Assembly: GCF_012979535.1 (NCBI RefSeq)
Contig: NZ_CP053015.1
Coordinates: forward strand, 1,612,001 to 1,676,000
Reading direction: 5' to 3'
Length of the DNA: 64,000 nucleotides
Source of the DNA: Sphingomonas lacunae
GTDB taxonomy: Bacteria > Pseudomonadota > Alphaproteobacteria > Sphingomonadales > Sphingomonadaceae
Part shown: piece by piece, positions 44,354 to 52,397 of the stretch
How the letters are laid out: the number at the start of each line of letters is the position of its first letter
Numbering within the stretch: the first letter of the stretch is position 1
Notes under the pieces: model-generated
Database searches by the model: none
Seen by the model: only the letters and a program-made list of their open reading frames with translations
What the model was told of the DNA's origin: nothing
Position numbers and translations under genes: made by a program

Positions 44354-44764
44354 ATGATGCCGATGGAAAAGGGCAGTGCCTTTCTGTTGAAGATTGGCAA
44401 TGGGGCGACCCCGGTCGTCTATGCGACGGTGGCCGGCCTCAGGACGACGCAGCTTTCAATCAATGGCGATGCGGTGAACATCACCAGCAAGGACTCAGGC
44501 GGCTGGCGCGAACTGTTGTCGGGCGCGGGGACGCGATCGGTCAGCGTTGCGGCAGCGGGGATATTCACCGGGTCGTCGGCTGAAGTGCGGGTGCAGGCCA
44601 ATGCGCTGGCCGGGCTGATTGACGATTATGAACTGGCGTTCGAGAGCGGGACGCGGATGCGCGGCAAGTTCCTCGTCACGCGGCTCGACCATGCCGGCGA
44701 TTATAATGGCGAGCGCAACTATACGCTGAGCCTGGAATCGAGCGGGCCGGTGGTGGCGCTGTGA
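44354..44764 (+). CDS. Major tail protein, TP901-1 family (GTA gp9)
   Basis: A 136-residue tail-tube subunit with AAGGAGACCA before ATG. The TP901-1-type pattern is visible: GSAFLLKIGNGATPVVYATV, LSINGDAVNITSKDSGGWRE and GERNYTLSLESSGPVVAL. Multiple copies form the tail tube. The stop overlaps a GTG start of gp10. Confidence 0.92.
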   Translation: MMPMEKGSAFLLKIGNGATPVVYATVAGLRTTQLSINGDAVNITSKDSGGWRELLSGAGTRSVSVAAAGIFTGSSAEVRVQANALAGLIDDYELAFESGTRMRGKFLVTRLDHAGDYNGERNYTLSLESSGPVVAL

Positions 44765-45057
44765 GTGCGAATGAAGCGCGTGGCGAGGCGGCGATTGGTG
44801 GCTTTGTCCTGCGACCAAGCTTTGCCGCGCTGGTGGCGGCAGAGCAGGAATTGGGACCATTGTTCGCGCTGGTCGAGCGGGCGGCCGAGGGGCGGCTGAC
44901 GCTGGGCGAGACGGTCGCGTTGTTTTGGCATTGCCTCAGCGACCGGCCCGAAGCCTTGAGCCGGGAAGCCTTTGGTGAGGCGATGGCGGCAGCGGGGTTG
45001 GCGGCAATGGCACCGGTGCTGCGTGTCCTGCTCGGGCAGATATTGAAGGGGCGGTGA
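44761..45057 (+). CDS. GTA gp10 family protein (DUF3356-like)
   Basis: A 98-residue protein with a GTG start inside the gp9 stop (GTGA). It has FVLRPSFAALVAAEQELGPL and LTLGETVALFWHCLSDRPEA, characteristic of the gene-transfer-agent gp10 family. Predicted tail assembly protein made just before the chaperone and tape measure. Confidence 0.88.
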   Translation: MSANEARGEAAIGGFVLRPSFAALVAAEQELGPLFALVERAAEGRLTLGETVALFWHCLSDRPEALSREAFGEAMAAAGLAAMAPVLRVLLGQILKGR

Positions 45058-45059
45058 GC

Positions 45060-45254
45060 ATGGCGCGCTTTGCCGAGGTGGCGGCGCGGTTGGCTGGTGT
45101 GGTGGCGGTGCTGCTTGGCTGGCGGCCGGAGGAGTTCTGGCGGGCCACCCCTGAGGAACTGGCGGGCGTGCTGGCAGCGCTGGCAGGGGATGAGGCTGCG
45201 CCGGTGGATGGCGCGGTGGTCGAGCGACTGAGGGGGATGTTTCCGGACGGGTGA
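45060..45254 (+). CDS. Phage tail assembly chaperone (gp10.1-like)
   Basis: A 64-residue product from ATG 45060 (a GTG at 45054 in the gp10 stop is an alternative). It reads RFAEVAARLAGVVAVLLGWR then PEEFWRATPEELAGVLAALA, which fits the small rcc01693/TIGR02216-type tail assembly chaperones placed before the tape-measure gene. Confidence 0.8.
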   Translation: MARFAEVAARLAGVVAVLLGWRPEEFWRATPEELAGVLAALAGDEAAPVDGAVVERLRGMFPDG

Positions 45255-45256
45255 TT

Positions 45257-45346
45257 GCCCCTCCGTCACGGACTTCGTCTGGCTTCTCCTATCGCAAGCG
45301 ATAGCGCAGGCGCGCCACCTCCCCATCGCAAGTCGATGGGGAGGAT
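45257..45346 (+). repeat. Dispersed repeat family B, copy 2
   Basis: Second copy of the 90-bp element at 37406-37495, again starting within a few bases of a stop codon and having the CTATCGCAAGCGATAG hairpin and a second, stronger hairpin CCCATCGCAAGTCGATGGGG. Two copies in the same orientation within the same gene cluster. Confidence 0.85.
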
Positions 45347-45372
45347 CAGCAAGGAACAGCAAGGATCAGGAC

Positions 45373-45954
45373 ATGGCTGATGAGATTGACACGCTGGTGA
45401 TCGGCGTGCGGGCGGATGTGCGGGCTTTTTCGGCCGATGTGGCGGCGATGCGGGCGGGGCTGGACGGGCCGCTCGCCGATGGTGCGGAGCGGGCCGGGCG
45501 GGCGATCGAGGGGGCGCTGTTGAGGGCGGTCAGGACCGGCAAGTTCGGTTTCGACGACCTGAGGCGGGTGGCGCTGTCAACAATGGCGGAGATTGCGCGC
45601 AGCGCGCTGAGTGCAGGCGTTGGTTCGTTGTTCGGTGGCGGTGACGGCAAGGCGGGCGGCGGCTTGCTCAACCTGGCGTCGAGCCTGATCCCCGCGCTCT
45701 TGGGGGCGCCGGGGCGGGCGACCGGTGGACCGGTGGCACCGGGCCAGGCCTATCGCGTCGGCGAGCGCGGGCCGGAATGGTTCGTGCCGACATCGGCAGG
45801 TCGGGTCGAGACGGGCGCGGTCGGCGGGGATCGGCATGTCAGGATCACTGTCAATGTTGGTGGCGGCGCGGGTGCCGACCCGCAGCGGATGGCGGCGAGC
45901 GGCCGGCAGATCGCGCAGGCGGTGCGGCGCGCGATCGAAGCGGCGGGAGACTGA
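45373..45954 (+). CDS. Short tail tape-measure protein (GTA gp11)
   Basis: A 193-residue protein, far shorter than the tape measures of long-tailed phages but close in size to the short RcGTA gp11. It has FSADVAAMRAGLDGPLADGA, LRRVALSTMAEIARSALSAG, a glycine-rich middle (GSLFGGGDGKAGGGLLN) and the conserved C-terminal AYRVGERGPEWFVPTSAGRV. Such a short protein would specify a very short tail. This length is a strong argument for a gene transfer agent lineage rather than an ordinary siphophage. Confidence 0.88.
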   Translation: MADEIDTLVIGVRADVRAFSADVAAMRAGLDGPLADGAERAGRAIEGALLRAVRTGKFGFDDLRRVALSTMAEIARSALSAGVGSLFGGGDGKAGGGLLNLASSLIPALLGAPGRATGGPVAPGQAYRVGERGPEWFVPTSAGRVETGAVGGDRHVRITVNVGGGAGADPQRMAASGRQIAQAVRRAIEAAGD

Positions 45955-45956
45955 GC

Positions 45957-48290
45957 ATGGGCTGGTGTCTTTCGCCGCCGCTTGGCGGACATGAGGAGCA
46001 TCGCGAGCGTTCGACGATCAAGCGGTTCGATGCGCGCTTCTGGACCGTCGATTTCCCGCGACCGATGATGGGATCTGTGGTCAGCGATGGCGCGGAGGCG
46101 CTGCGCGTTGATCTGGCGTTTACCGGAAAGGACAATCTGGCGGGGCTGATCTGGGAGGCGGAGGACCGCTGGGATCATCCGCTTTTGGCCTATGAAACGC
46201 GGCGCGATTTCCGGCGGTGCGTTCTCCGGTTCCGTTGGCGGTCGGGTGGGGTCAAGCCGCTCGATGCAGTGTGGGGGCCGGTGCTGACCATCGAAGGGCG
46301 CGACGAGAGCGGCGCGGCCCGGGCCTGGTTTGTGCGGCTTTGGAATTATGCGGTGGGCTCGCCGGGCGATGCGGTGGTGACGCTCGACTTCGGTGCGATC
46401 AATGGCGGATTCCTGTTGCCGGGCGAGGCAGACCCGGTGTGGGCGGGCGATGTCGACCGGATGATGATCTCGCTCGTGCCGCCCGATTATGACGGCAGCG
46501 CCGGCGATTATGCAGCGATGGCGGATGGCTGGGTCGAACTGACCGGGATGCAGTGCGATGGTTCCGGATCGGTGCTGGCGATCGGCGATGCGATGTTGCC
46601 CGAACATAGCCTGTCGATGGCGACGGCCTATGACGACGCCTATAACCAGACGCCCGCGCGGCTGCTGCGGCAGGTCGAGGCGCTGGGGTACAGGGGGCCG
46701 CTGTTGCACTATGTCGGCATGAGCCATTTCATGCGGCTGACGCAGGTGGGCGGCGACTGGTTGGTGAGCGTCAGCGGCGGGGCGCTGTGCGGGCCGGCAC
46801 TGGCCTGGCATGAGGCTCTGGTGGCCGAGGCGCTGGCGCAGGGGCGAGCGGTCATCTGGTCACTCTCCTATGAGCTGTTCGCTGACTATTGCCCACAGGC
46901 GTGGATGCAACGGGCGGCGGACGGCGGTCCGGCGCTGACAGGGTGGGTGCCACCATCGGCGCTGCTGTCCCCCGCCAATGCCGAGGCGATGGGCTGGCTG
47001 GCACTGGTGGCGCGGGTGCTGGTCGGCATTGCCAAGGGCGCGGGCATGGCGGTGCATTTTCAGGTGGGTGAACCCTGGTGGTGGGTGACGGCGGACCGGC
47101 GGCCTTGCCTCTATGACAGCGCGGCGACGAGTGCGCTGGGCAGCGCTAGTGTGGCGATCCCCGATCTGGGGGCAGCGCTGAACGCGGCGCAGAAGGCGAT
47201 GCTCGACGCGGCTGGGGCGTTGCTGGCTCAGTCGACCGCGGCGCTGTGCGCCGCGGTGCGTGACGAGGCGGGGGACGATGGTGCGACGACTTATCTTCTC
47301 GCCTATCTGCCGACATTACTCGACCCGATGATGCCCGAAGCGCGGCGGATGATGATGCCGACGGGGTGGGCCAAGCCGGCGTTCGATGTACTGCAGTTGG
47401 AGGATTATGACTGGGCATCACGCGGGCAAGTGGGGGCGAGCGTGGCCGGGATCGCGCTGGCCGAGGCGCGGCTGGGCTATCCTGCGGCGGAGCAGCACTA
47501 TCTGGCGGGATTTGTCCTGACTGCGGCGGACCGTGCGCAGTGGGAAGCGATTGATGCCGCCGCGATGCGCAGCGTTGCGCGGGGCGTGGCTGCGACCTTC
47601 ATCTGGGCGCTGCCGCAGGTGGCGCGCGACGGATTTCTGCATTTTGAGGAAGGAGAAGGCGCGGTGGACGCTTTCGATGATGTCGATTTCCCTCTGGCGC
47701 TGGGCCGCGAGGCAAGCGTGGTGGCGGAATTTTCCACCGCCATCGTGACGGGCCAGTCGGGCGCGGAACAGCGGGCGCCCGACTGGGACAACGCGCGGCT
47801 GCGCTATGATGCCGGGCCGGGGATCCGCAGCGAGGCGGATGTAAGGGTGCTGGTTGATTTCTATCGTGCCCGCCGGGGGCCGGCGGTGGGATTCCGTTTC
47901 CGCGATCCGTTTGACGCCAGTTCGGCGGTCGACGGCGGGGCTCCGGGCATGGCGGACCAGACGATCGGGACGGGCGACGGGGTGCGGACCGATTTTCCGT
48001 TGACCAAAAGCTATGGCAACGGAGCGGGTGCAGCCCGGCGGCGGATTACCCGGCCAGTCGTGGACAGTGTGCTGGTGAGCGTCAATGGCGTTGCGGCGAG
48101 CGGCTGGACGCTGGGGCCATTGGGGATGGTGAGCTTTGCCGTGCCGCCAGCCAGTGGCGCCGAGATCCGCGCGGGCTTCCTCTTTGATGTGCCGGTTCGC
48201 TTTGCCGAGGACCGACTGGAAGTCTCCCGCGCAACATGGCTGGCCGGAGAGATTGCCACTGTGCCCCTGATAGAGGTGCGTGAGGGATGA
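45957..48290 (+). CDS. DUF2460 tail protein with large TIM-barrel-like N-terminus
   Basis: A 777-residue protein, with GGGAG before ATG. Only the last ~205 residues (from FDDVDFPLALGREASVVAEF, through SGAEQRAPDWDNARLRYDAG) are DUF2460, which alone is the whole of RcGTA gp12 (~210 residues). The first ~200 residues are beta-rich; residues ~220-560 look like a glycoside-hydrolase-type TIM barrel: VIWSLSYELFADYCPQAW, GMAVHFQVGEPWWWV, AFDVLQLEDYDWAS, ATFIWALPQVARDGFLHF, with Glu residues at strand ends. I recall phage proteins called non-contractile tail sheath with a TIM barrel; this link is unverified. Possibly cell-wall or surface-glycan recognition. Confidence 0.8.
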   Translation: MGWCLSPPLGGHEEHRERSTIKRFDARFWTVDFPRPMMGSVVSDGAEALRVDLAFTGKDNLAGLIWEAEDRWDHPLLAYETRRDFRRCVLRFRWRSGGVKPLDAVWGPVLTIEGRDESGAARAWFVRLWNYAVGSPGDAVVTLDFGAINGGFLLPGEADPVWAGDVDRMMISLVPPDYDGSAGDYAAMADGWVELTGMQCDGSGSVLAIGDAMLPEHSLSMATAYDDAYNQTPARLLRQVEALGYRGPLLHYVGMSHFMRLTQVGGDWLVSVSGGALCGPALAWHEALVAEALAQGRAVIWSLSYELFADYCPQAWMQRAADGGPALTGWVPPSALLSPANAEAMGWLALVARVLVGIAKGAGMAVHFQVGEPWWWVTADRRPCLYDSAATSALGSASVAIPDLGAALNAAQKAMLDAAGALLAQSTAALCAAVRDEAGDDGATTYLLAYLPTLLDPMMPEARRMMMPTGWAKPAFDVLQLEDYDWASRGQVGASVAGIALAEARLGYPAAEQHYLAGFVLTAADRAQWEAIDAAAMRSVARGVAATFIWALPQVARDGFLHFEEGEGAVDAFDDVDFPLALGREASVVAEFSTAIVTGQSGAEQRAPDWDNARLRYDAGPGIRSEADVRVLVDFYRARRGPAVGFRFRDPFDASSAVDGGAPGMADQTIGTGDGVRTDFPLTKSYGNGAGAARRRITRPVVDSVLVSVNGVAASGWTLGPLGMVSFAVPPASGAEIRAGFLFDVPVRFAEDRLEVSRATWLAGEIATVPLIEVREG

Positions 48291-49135
48291 GCCGGGCGAT
48301 AGTGGCCGCGCCGGACTGGCTGACTGGCGAGGTGGCGACCATTGCCTGGCTATGGCGGATTGTCCGGCGCGATGGTGTGATGCTGGGCCTGACGACGCAC
48401 GATTCGCCAATCCGCCGGGATGGCCTGACTTATCAGCCGTCACCGGGGATTCGGCCATCTGCGATCCGGCAGCGTCGCGGCCTGGCGGCAGACAGTTTCA
48501 CGATTGAGGGTGCGCTGAACAGTGCGGCGATCAGTGAGGCGACGCTGGCCAGCGGGCGATGGGATGGCGCGCGGCTGACGCTGGCCGTTGTGGATTGGCA
48601 GAAGCCGGCAGTCGCAGAGAGTGTTGTTGCCGAAGGCATGTTGGGCAGCGTGACCAGTGATGGCGCACGATTCAGCGCGGAGCTGGGCGCGCGCGACATC
48701 TGGCTCGATGGCCCGCTGGTACCTGAAACCAGTGCAGAGTGCCGCGCCGAACTGGGCGATGTCCAATGCCGGGTGGCGCTGGCCCCGCGTACCCACAGGG
48801 CGGTAGTGACGGCGCGCAGCGGTGATTTGGTGACGCTGGCAGACGCGGTCGGTGGCTGGAACTGGGCCAACGGCCTTTTTCCCTTTGGCTGGTTGCGCTG
48901 GCTGGATGGACCGGGGCGCGGATTGTGGTCGGCGATCATCGACCAGAACGGGGCAGTGCTGACCGTGGCGGAGGTGCCAGACGGGGCGGGACAGGCGGGG
49001 CAGCAGGTCGAACTGACCGAGGGTTGCGACAAGCGGGCAGCGACTTGTGCCGCGCGTTTTGCCAATATCGCCAATTTCCGCGGCGAACCTCATCTGCCTG
49101 GGATGGATCTGCTGACGCGCTTTCCAGGAGGTTGA
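48287..49135 (+). CDS. DUF2163 distal tail protein (GTA gp13)
   Basis: A 282-residue protein, ATGA overlap with the previous stop. It shows the DUF2163/phage BR0599 pattern: WLWRIVRRDGVMLGLTTHDS, SFTIEGALNSAAISEATLAS, PLVPETSAECRAELGDVQC and GCDKRAATCAARFANIANFR with FRGEPHLPG near the end. The cysteine-bearing C-terminal motif is typical of baseplate-hub proteins that bind an iron-sulfur cluster in related phage and GTA particles. Confidence 0.92.
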   Translation: MSRAIVAAPDWLTGEVATIAWLWRIVRRDGVMLGLTTHDSPIRRDGLTYQPSPGIRPSAIRQRRGLAADSFTIEGALNSAAISEATLASGRWDGARLTLAVVDWQKPAVAESVVAEGMLGSVTSDGARFSAELGARDIWLDGPLVPETSAECRAELGDVQCRVALAPRTHRAVVTARSGDLVTLADAVGGWNWANGLFPFGWLRWLDGPGRGLWSAIIDQNGAVLTVAEVPDGAGQAGQQVELTEGCDKRAATCAARFANIANFRGEPHLPGMDLLTRFPGG

Positions 49136-49136
49136 G

Positions 49137-49568
49137 ATGGAGAGTGCAGCGCAGCGCGGCGAGCGCATCTGGGCCGAGGCTTTGGCGCTGGTCGGCACAG
49201 GATTTCGCTTGCATGGCCGCGACCCGGCATCAGGCGTGGACTGTGTGGGGCTGGCTGTGCTGGCATTTGGACGTGCGGCTGTGCCGACCGGGCCGGTACC
49301 AGACCGTTACGGACTGAGAGGCGGGGACGCGAAGGTCCTGCATGAATGGCTGAAGTCGGCGGGGCTTGAGGAGGTCGCGGCCTGGACCACCGGCGACCTG
49401 TTGCTGAGCGCGATGGGTCCCGATCAATGGCATGTGATGATTGGCGGACGCGGCAAGCTGGATGGCGGTGACGCGGTGATCCACGCGCATGCCGGTTTAC
49501 GGCGGGTGGTGATGATGCCGGGTAACCCGCCTGGCAGGCTGACCGGATGCTGGCGGGCGCGGGATTGA
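49137..49568 (+). CDS. NlpC/P60-like cell-wall peptidase (GTA gp14)
   Basis: A 143-residue peptidase with AGGAGG before ATG. The catalytic Cys is in ASGVDCVGLAVLAFG, the His in DQWHVMIGG, and a further His in VIHAHAGLRRVV. NlpC/P60 enzymes cut peptidoglycan peptides; in the RcGTA tail gp14 is part of the baseplate and helps the tail reach the membrane. Placement between DUF2163 and the gp15-like hub is conserved. Confidence 0.9.
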   Translation: MESAAQRGERIWAEALALVGTGFRLHGRDPASGVDCVGLAVLAFGRAAVPTGPVPDRYGLRGGDAKVLHEWLKSAGLEEVAAWTTGDLLLSAMGPDQWHVMIGGRGKLDGGDAVIHAHAGLRRVVMMPGNPPGRLTGCWRARD

Positions 49569-49584
49569 AAACAGGAGCGGGACA

Positions 49585-51765
49585 ATGGCGACTTTGGTGC
49601 TGACGACCGTGGGCACGATGATCGGCGGCCCAATTGGCGGAACGATCGGTGCATTGATTGGCCAGGCCGTTGACGGGCGACTGCTGGCCCCAAAGGGTCT
49701 ACAAGGCCCAAGATTGAGCGATTTGCGGGTGCAGACGTCAAGCTATGGTACACCGATTCCGCGCCTTTACGGCCGGATGCGGGTGGCCGGGACAGTGATC
49801 TGGGCGACCGACCTGGTCGAGCATCGCCATCGCCAGGGTGGCAAGGGACGCCCGACCACAACCAGCTATAGTTACAGTGCTTCTTTTGCTGTGGCGCTGT
49901 CTTCACGCCCTGTGCGCACCGTCGGGCGGATATGGGCTGAGGGCACGATATTCCGGGGCGCAGCGGGTGATTTCAAATCCGGCTGCACTTTCCGCCTGTA
50001 CAATGGCGACGAGGATCAGGCGGTCGATCCACTGATCGCTGCAGCCGAAGGAGCCGGACAATGCCCGGCCTTTCGCGGCATTGCCTATGTGGTGTTCGAG
50101 GACATGGACCTTTCTCCCTTTGGCAACCGTATACCGTCGCTGAATTTCGAGGTTGAGGCAGATGAGGGTGACAGCCAGGCCCTTTCGCTTGCTGGGCCGT
50201 TGGCCGATGTGCTCTCCCAGACCGAGGCGGTTGCAACGCTGCCGCCGATTGGCGGGGCTGTCCTGTCCGCGCAGAGCAGGCGCGCCGCAATCGAGCCACT
50301 TGCCAGGCTTGCGCAGGTGGACCGGTCTTTGGCCGGCCAGGGCTGGCTGCTGGGTGAGCGGGCGGACGCGCCCTTGTTGCAGCTTGGTCAGGCGGCCAGC
50401 GAACGGGGGCAGGCGCGGGCAACGCGCACACTGGGTGACGGCGGGGTGATGCCGCGTCAAATCGGCTTGTCGGTGTTTGACCCTTTGCGTGACTGGCAAT
50501 TGGGAATGCAGATGACGCGCGTTCCGGGAGGGCTGGGCCCAGCGGAGACAATGGGGTTGCCTTTGGCGATGGAGGCGCCGTTGGCCAAGGCGCTGAACGC
50601 GAGGTTGGCGCGTGATGCAGCACGGCAAGTGCGGCAATCCGAGTGGCCGGGTGGCTTTGCGGCTCTGGTGGCGCAGCCGGGCGCGGCCGTTGTCACGGAA
50701 GATGGTGTGCAAGGCAGGGTGGCCGAACGGCACATTGAGGGTGCAGGCGTGCGCCTGACGATCGAGACCGAACGCAGTGATGGCGCCGGGTCCATGGCGG
50801 CAGATGGCGGCCGGGTGCTGGCGTCTCCGGACCTGTTGATTGGTGCAAGCCGGGCTTGGTTGTTCGACCTGCCTCTGATCGATGGAATGCCGAGCGATGC
50901 GGCGAGCCGAACAGTGGTCGCCGCAGCCGGTGAAGGACCAGGCTGGCGACAGGCAGCGGTGAGCCTGGCACCGGCCGCTGCAGCCCCGCCCGAACCACTG
51001 GGTAGCGTGGTGGCGATGCGTGTGCTGGGCGAGGTGGTGATGATCAGCGGCGTCGGGCAGCCTTGGCTGTTCGATCGCGCGGGTTCGGTGACGGTGACGC
51101 TTCTGCGTGATGACATGGTTCTGAACAATGCCGATGATGCCGCGATGCTGGCTGGCGCCAATCTGGCCGTGGCAGGCAACGAGGTCTTCCAGTTCGGACG
51201 GGCCGAACCCTTGGGCGAGCGGCAGTGGCGATTGAGCCATTTGCTGCGCGGGCGCTGGGGCACGGAAGATGCCATGGCCGAAGCATCAGTGGGGCGGGGC
51301 TTTGCCTTGCTTGCCGACCCGGCCTTGCTGCCATTGCCGGCGCTCACGCAGTCGGGCGGCCATGTTCTGGTTGAAGGACAGGGTGACCCACAGCCCCTGA
51401 TGCTGCCGATTGGCCGGGTCGGCCGATCGTTGCGGCCGCTTTCTCCCGTACACGTCGTGGCACGGTGGCAGGGCGACGGACAATTGTTGCTGAGTTGGAC
51501 AAGAAGAAGCCGCGCTGGATCAGCGTGGATCGACCTGATCGATACAGCGATGGATGAGCCCACCGAGCGCTATCGCGTGACGGTAACGCCGGCACAGGGC
51601 GACGCGATGGTGCGGGAATGCTTTGCCGCCAGCCTGATGGTCGATGCTTCGACTGTGGCCAATTGGCGAGCTGTATCGGGAGGGGAATCCTGTCTGACGG
51701 TGACGATCATGCAGGTCGGAGCGGTTGGCCTTTCCCCGCCGCTGGTGGCGGTGGTGCCACTGTAG
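49585..51765 (+). CDS. Tail hub/tip protein, short gp15-like
   Basis: A 726-residue protein. The start is a glycine-rich helix (TVGTMIGGPIGGTIGALIGQ) followed by the gp15 N-terminal region LRVQTSSYGTPIPRLYGRMR and TVIWATDLVEHRH; the middle and C-terminal parts are beta-rich tail-tip domains (FQFGRAEPLGERQWRLSHLL). RcGTA gp15 is about 1,300 residues with an internal TIM-barrel domain. I see no equivalent here: the protein passes from the N-terminal part into the phage-tail region. The TIM-barrel-like domain in the preceding DUF2460 protein may have replaced it. Predicted to sit at the tail tip and contact the recipient. Confidence 0.8.
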   Translation: MATLVLTTVGTMIGGPIGGTIGALIGQAVDGRLLAPKGLQGPRLSDLRVQTSSYGTPIPRLYGRMRVAGTVIWATDLVEHRHRQGGKGRPTTTSYSYSASFAVALSSRPVRTVGRIWAEGTIFRGAAGDFKSGCTFRLYNGDEDQAVDPLIAAAEGAGQCPAFRGIAYVVFEDMDLSPFGNRIPSLNFEVEADEGDSQALSLAGPLADVLSQTEAVATLPPIGGAVLSAQSRRAAIEPLARLAQVDRSLAGQGWLLGERADAPLLQLGQAASERGQARATRTLGDGGVMPRQIGLSVFDPLRDWQLGMQMTRVPGGLGPAETMGLPLAMEAPLAKALNARLARDAARQVRQSEWPGGFAALVAQPGAAVVTEDGVQGRVAERHIEGAGVRLTIETERSDGAGSMAADGGRVLASPDLLIGASRAWLFDLPLIDGMPSDAASRTVVAAAGEGPGWRQAAVSLAPAAAAPPEPLGSVVAMRVLGEVVMISGVGQPWLFDRAGSVTVTLLRDDMVLNNADDAAMLAGANLAVAGNEVFQFGRAEPLGERQWRLSHLLRGRWGTEDAMAEASVGRGFALLADPALLPLPALTQSGGHVLVEGQGDPQPLMLPIGRVGRSLRPLSPVHVVARWQGDGQLLLSWTRRSRAGSAWIDLIDTAMDEPTERYRVTVTPAQGDAMVRECFAASLMVDASTVANWRAVSGGESCLTVTIMQVGAVGLSPPLVAVVPL

Positions 51766-51805
51766 GCGGATGGGCGAGCCGTCCGGGACAATGAGGAGCG
51801 AATCG

Positions 51806-52252
51806 ATGAACGAAGCCAGCGTACGACTGGGGCTGCCGTTGATGGCTGCGGGCCAGGCGCAGAAGGAAGTGACTCACAATGAGGCGCTGATGCTGATCGA
51901 CAGTCTCATTGCCCCTGTCAGTGAGGCGCCGCCGCAGAATGAACCACCAGTTTCTCCCAATGCGGGACAATGCTGGCTAGTCGGCGGGGCGCCGACAGGT
52001 GAGTGGACCGGGCAGGCACACCGGCTTGCAGCATGGAGCCAATCGGGGTGGCGATTCGCGGACCTGCCGGTGGGCGCGCAGGTGCGATTGGCCGCAAATG
52101 GCCAAAGTTGGGTACGGATTCCAGCAGGTTGGCAATCGCCGCCGACTGTTACGCTTGGCAATAGTGGCAATGTTGTCGACAACGAGTGCCGCGCAGCAAC
52201 AAGTGCAATCCTCGCCGCACTTGTTTCAGCCGGGCTGATTGTTGGCGGATAA
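51806..52252 (+). CDS. DUF2793 tail-fibre protein
   Basis: A 148-residue protein started at ATG 51806 with GAGGAGCG upstream. It has the DUF2793 pattern RLGLPLMAAGQAQKEVTHNE, AGQCWLVGG, GWRFADLPVGAQVRL and a C-terminal VVDNECRAATSAILAALVSA. DUF2793 proteins often close sphingomonad and rhodobacter GTA or prophage tail clusters and are thought to be fibre or attachment components. It is the last gene of the cluster before ompA. Confidence 0.85.
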   Translation: MNEASVRLGLPLMAAGQAQKEVTHNEALMLIDSLIAPVSEAPPQNEPPVSPNAGQCWLVGGAPTGEWTGQAHRLAAWSQSGWRFADLPVGAQVRLAANGQSWVRIPAGWQSPPTVTLGNSGNVVDNECRAATSAILAALVSAGLIVGG

Positions 52253-52397
52253 TTGCTGCAAGCCGATAAAATTTCAGGGCGTTCCTTTTGTGTTGCGCAA
52301 GTGCAACAGGCCGAAAAAACCCGGCTTGCACGGCAACCTTTGAGGCGGTAAGGCTTTTTGAGAGCGTTCTACCGTTCATTTGAGAAGGGGATTACCA

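Noticed and set aside
35130..52397. Prophage with attachment sites
   Set aside because: No integrase, no tRNA at either end and no direct repeat flanking the cluster were found, so I treat it as a GTA-like cluster.
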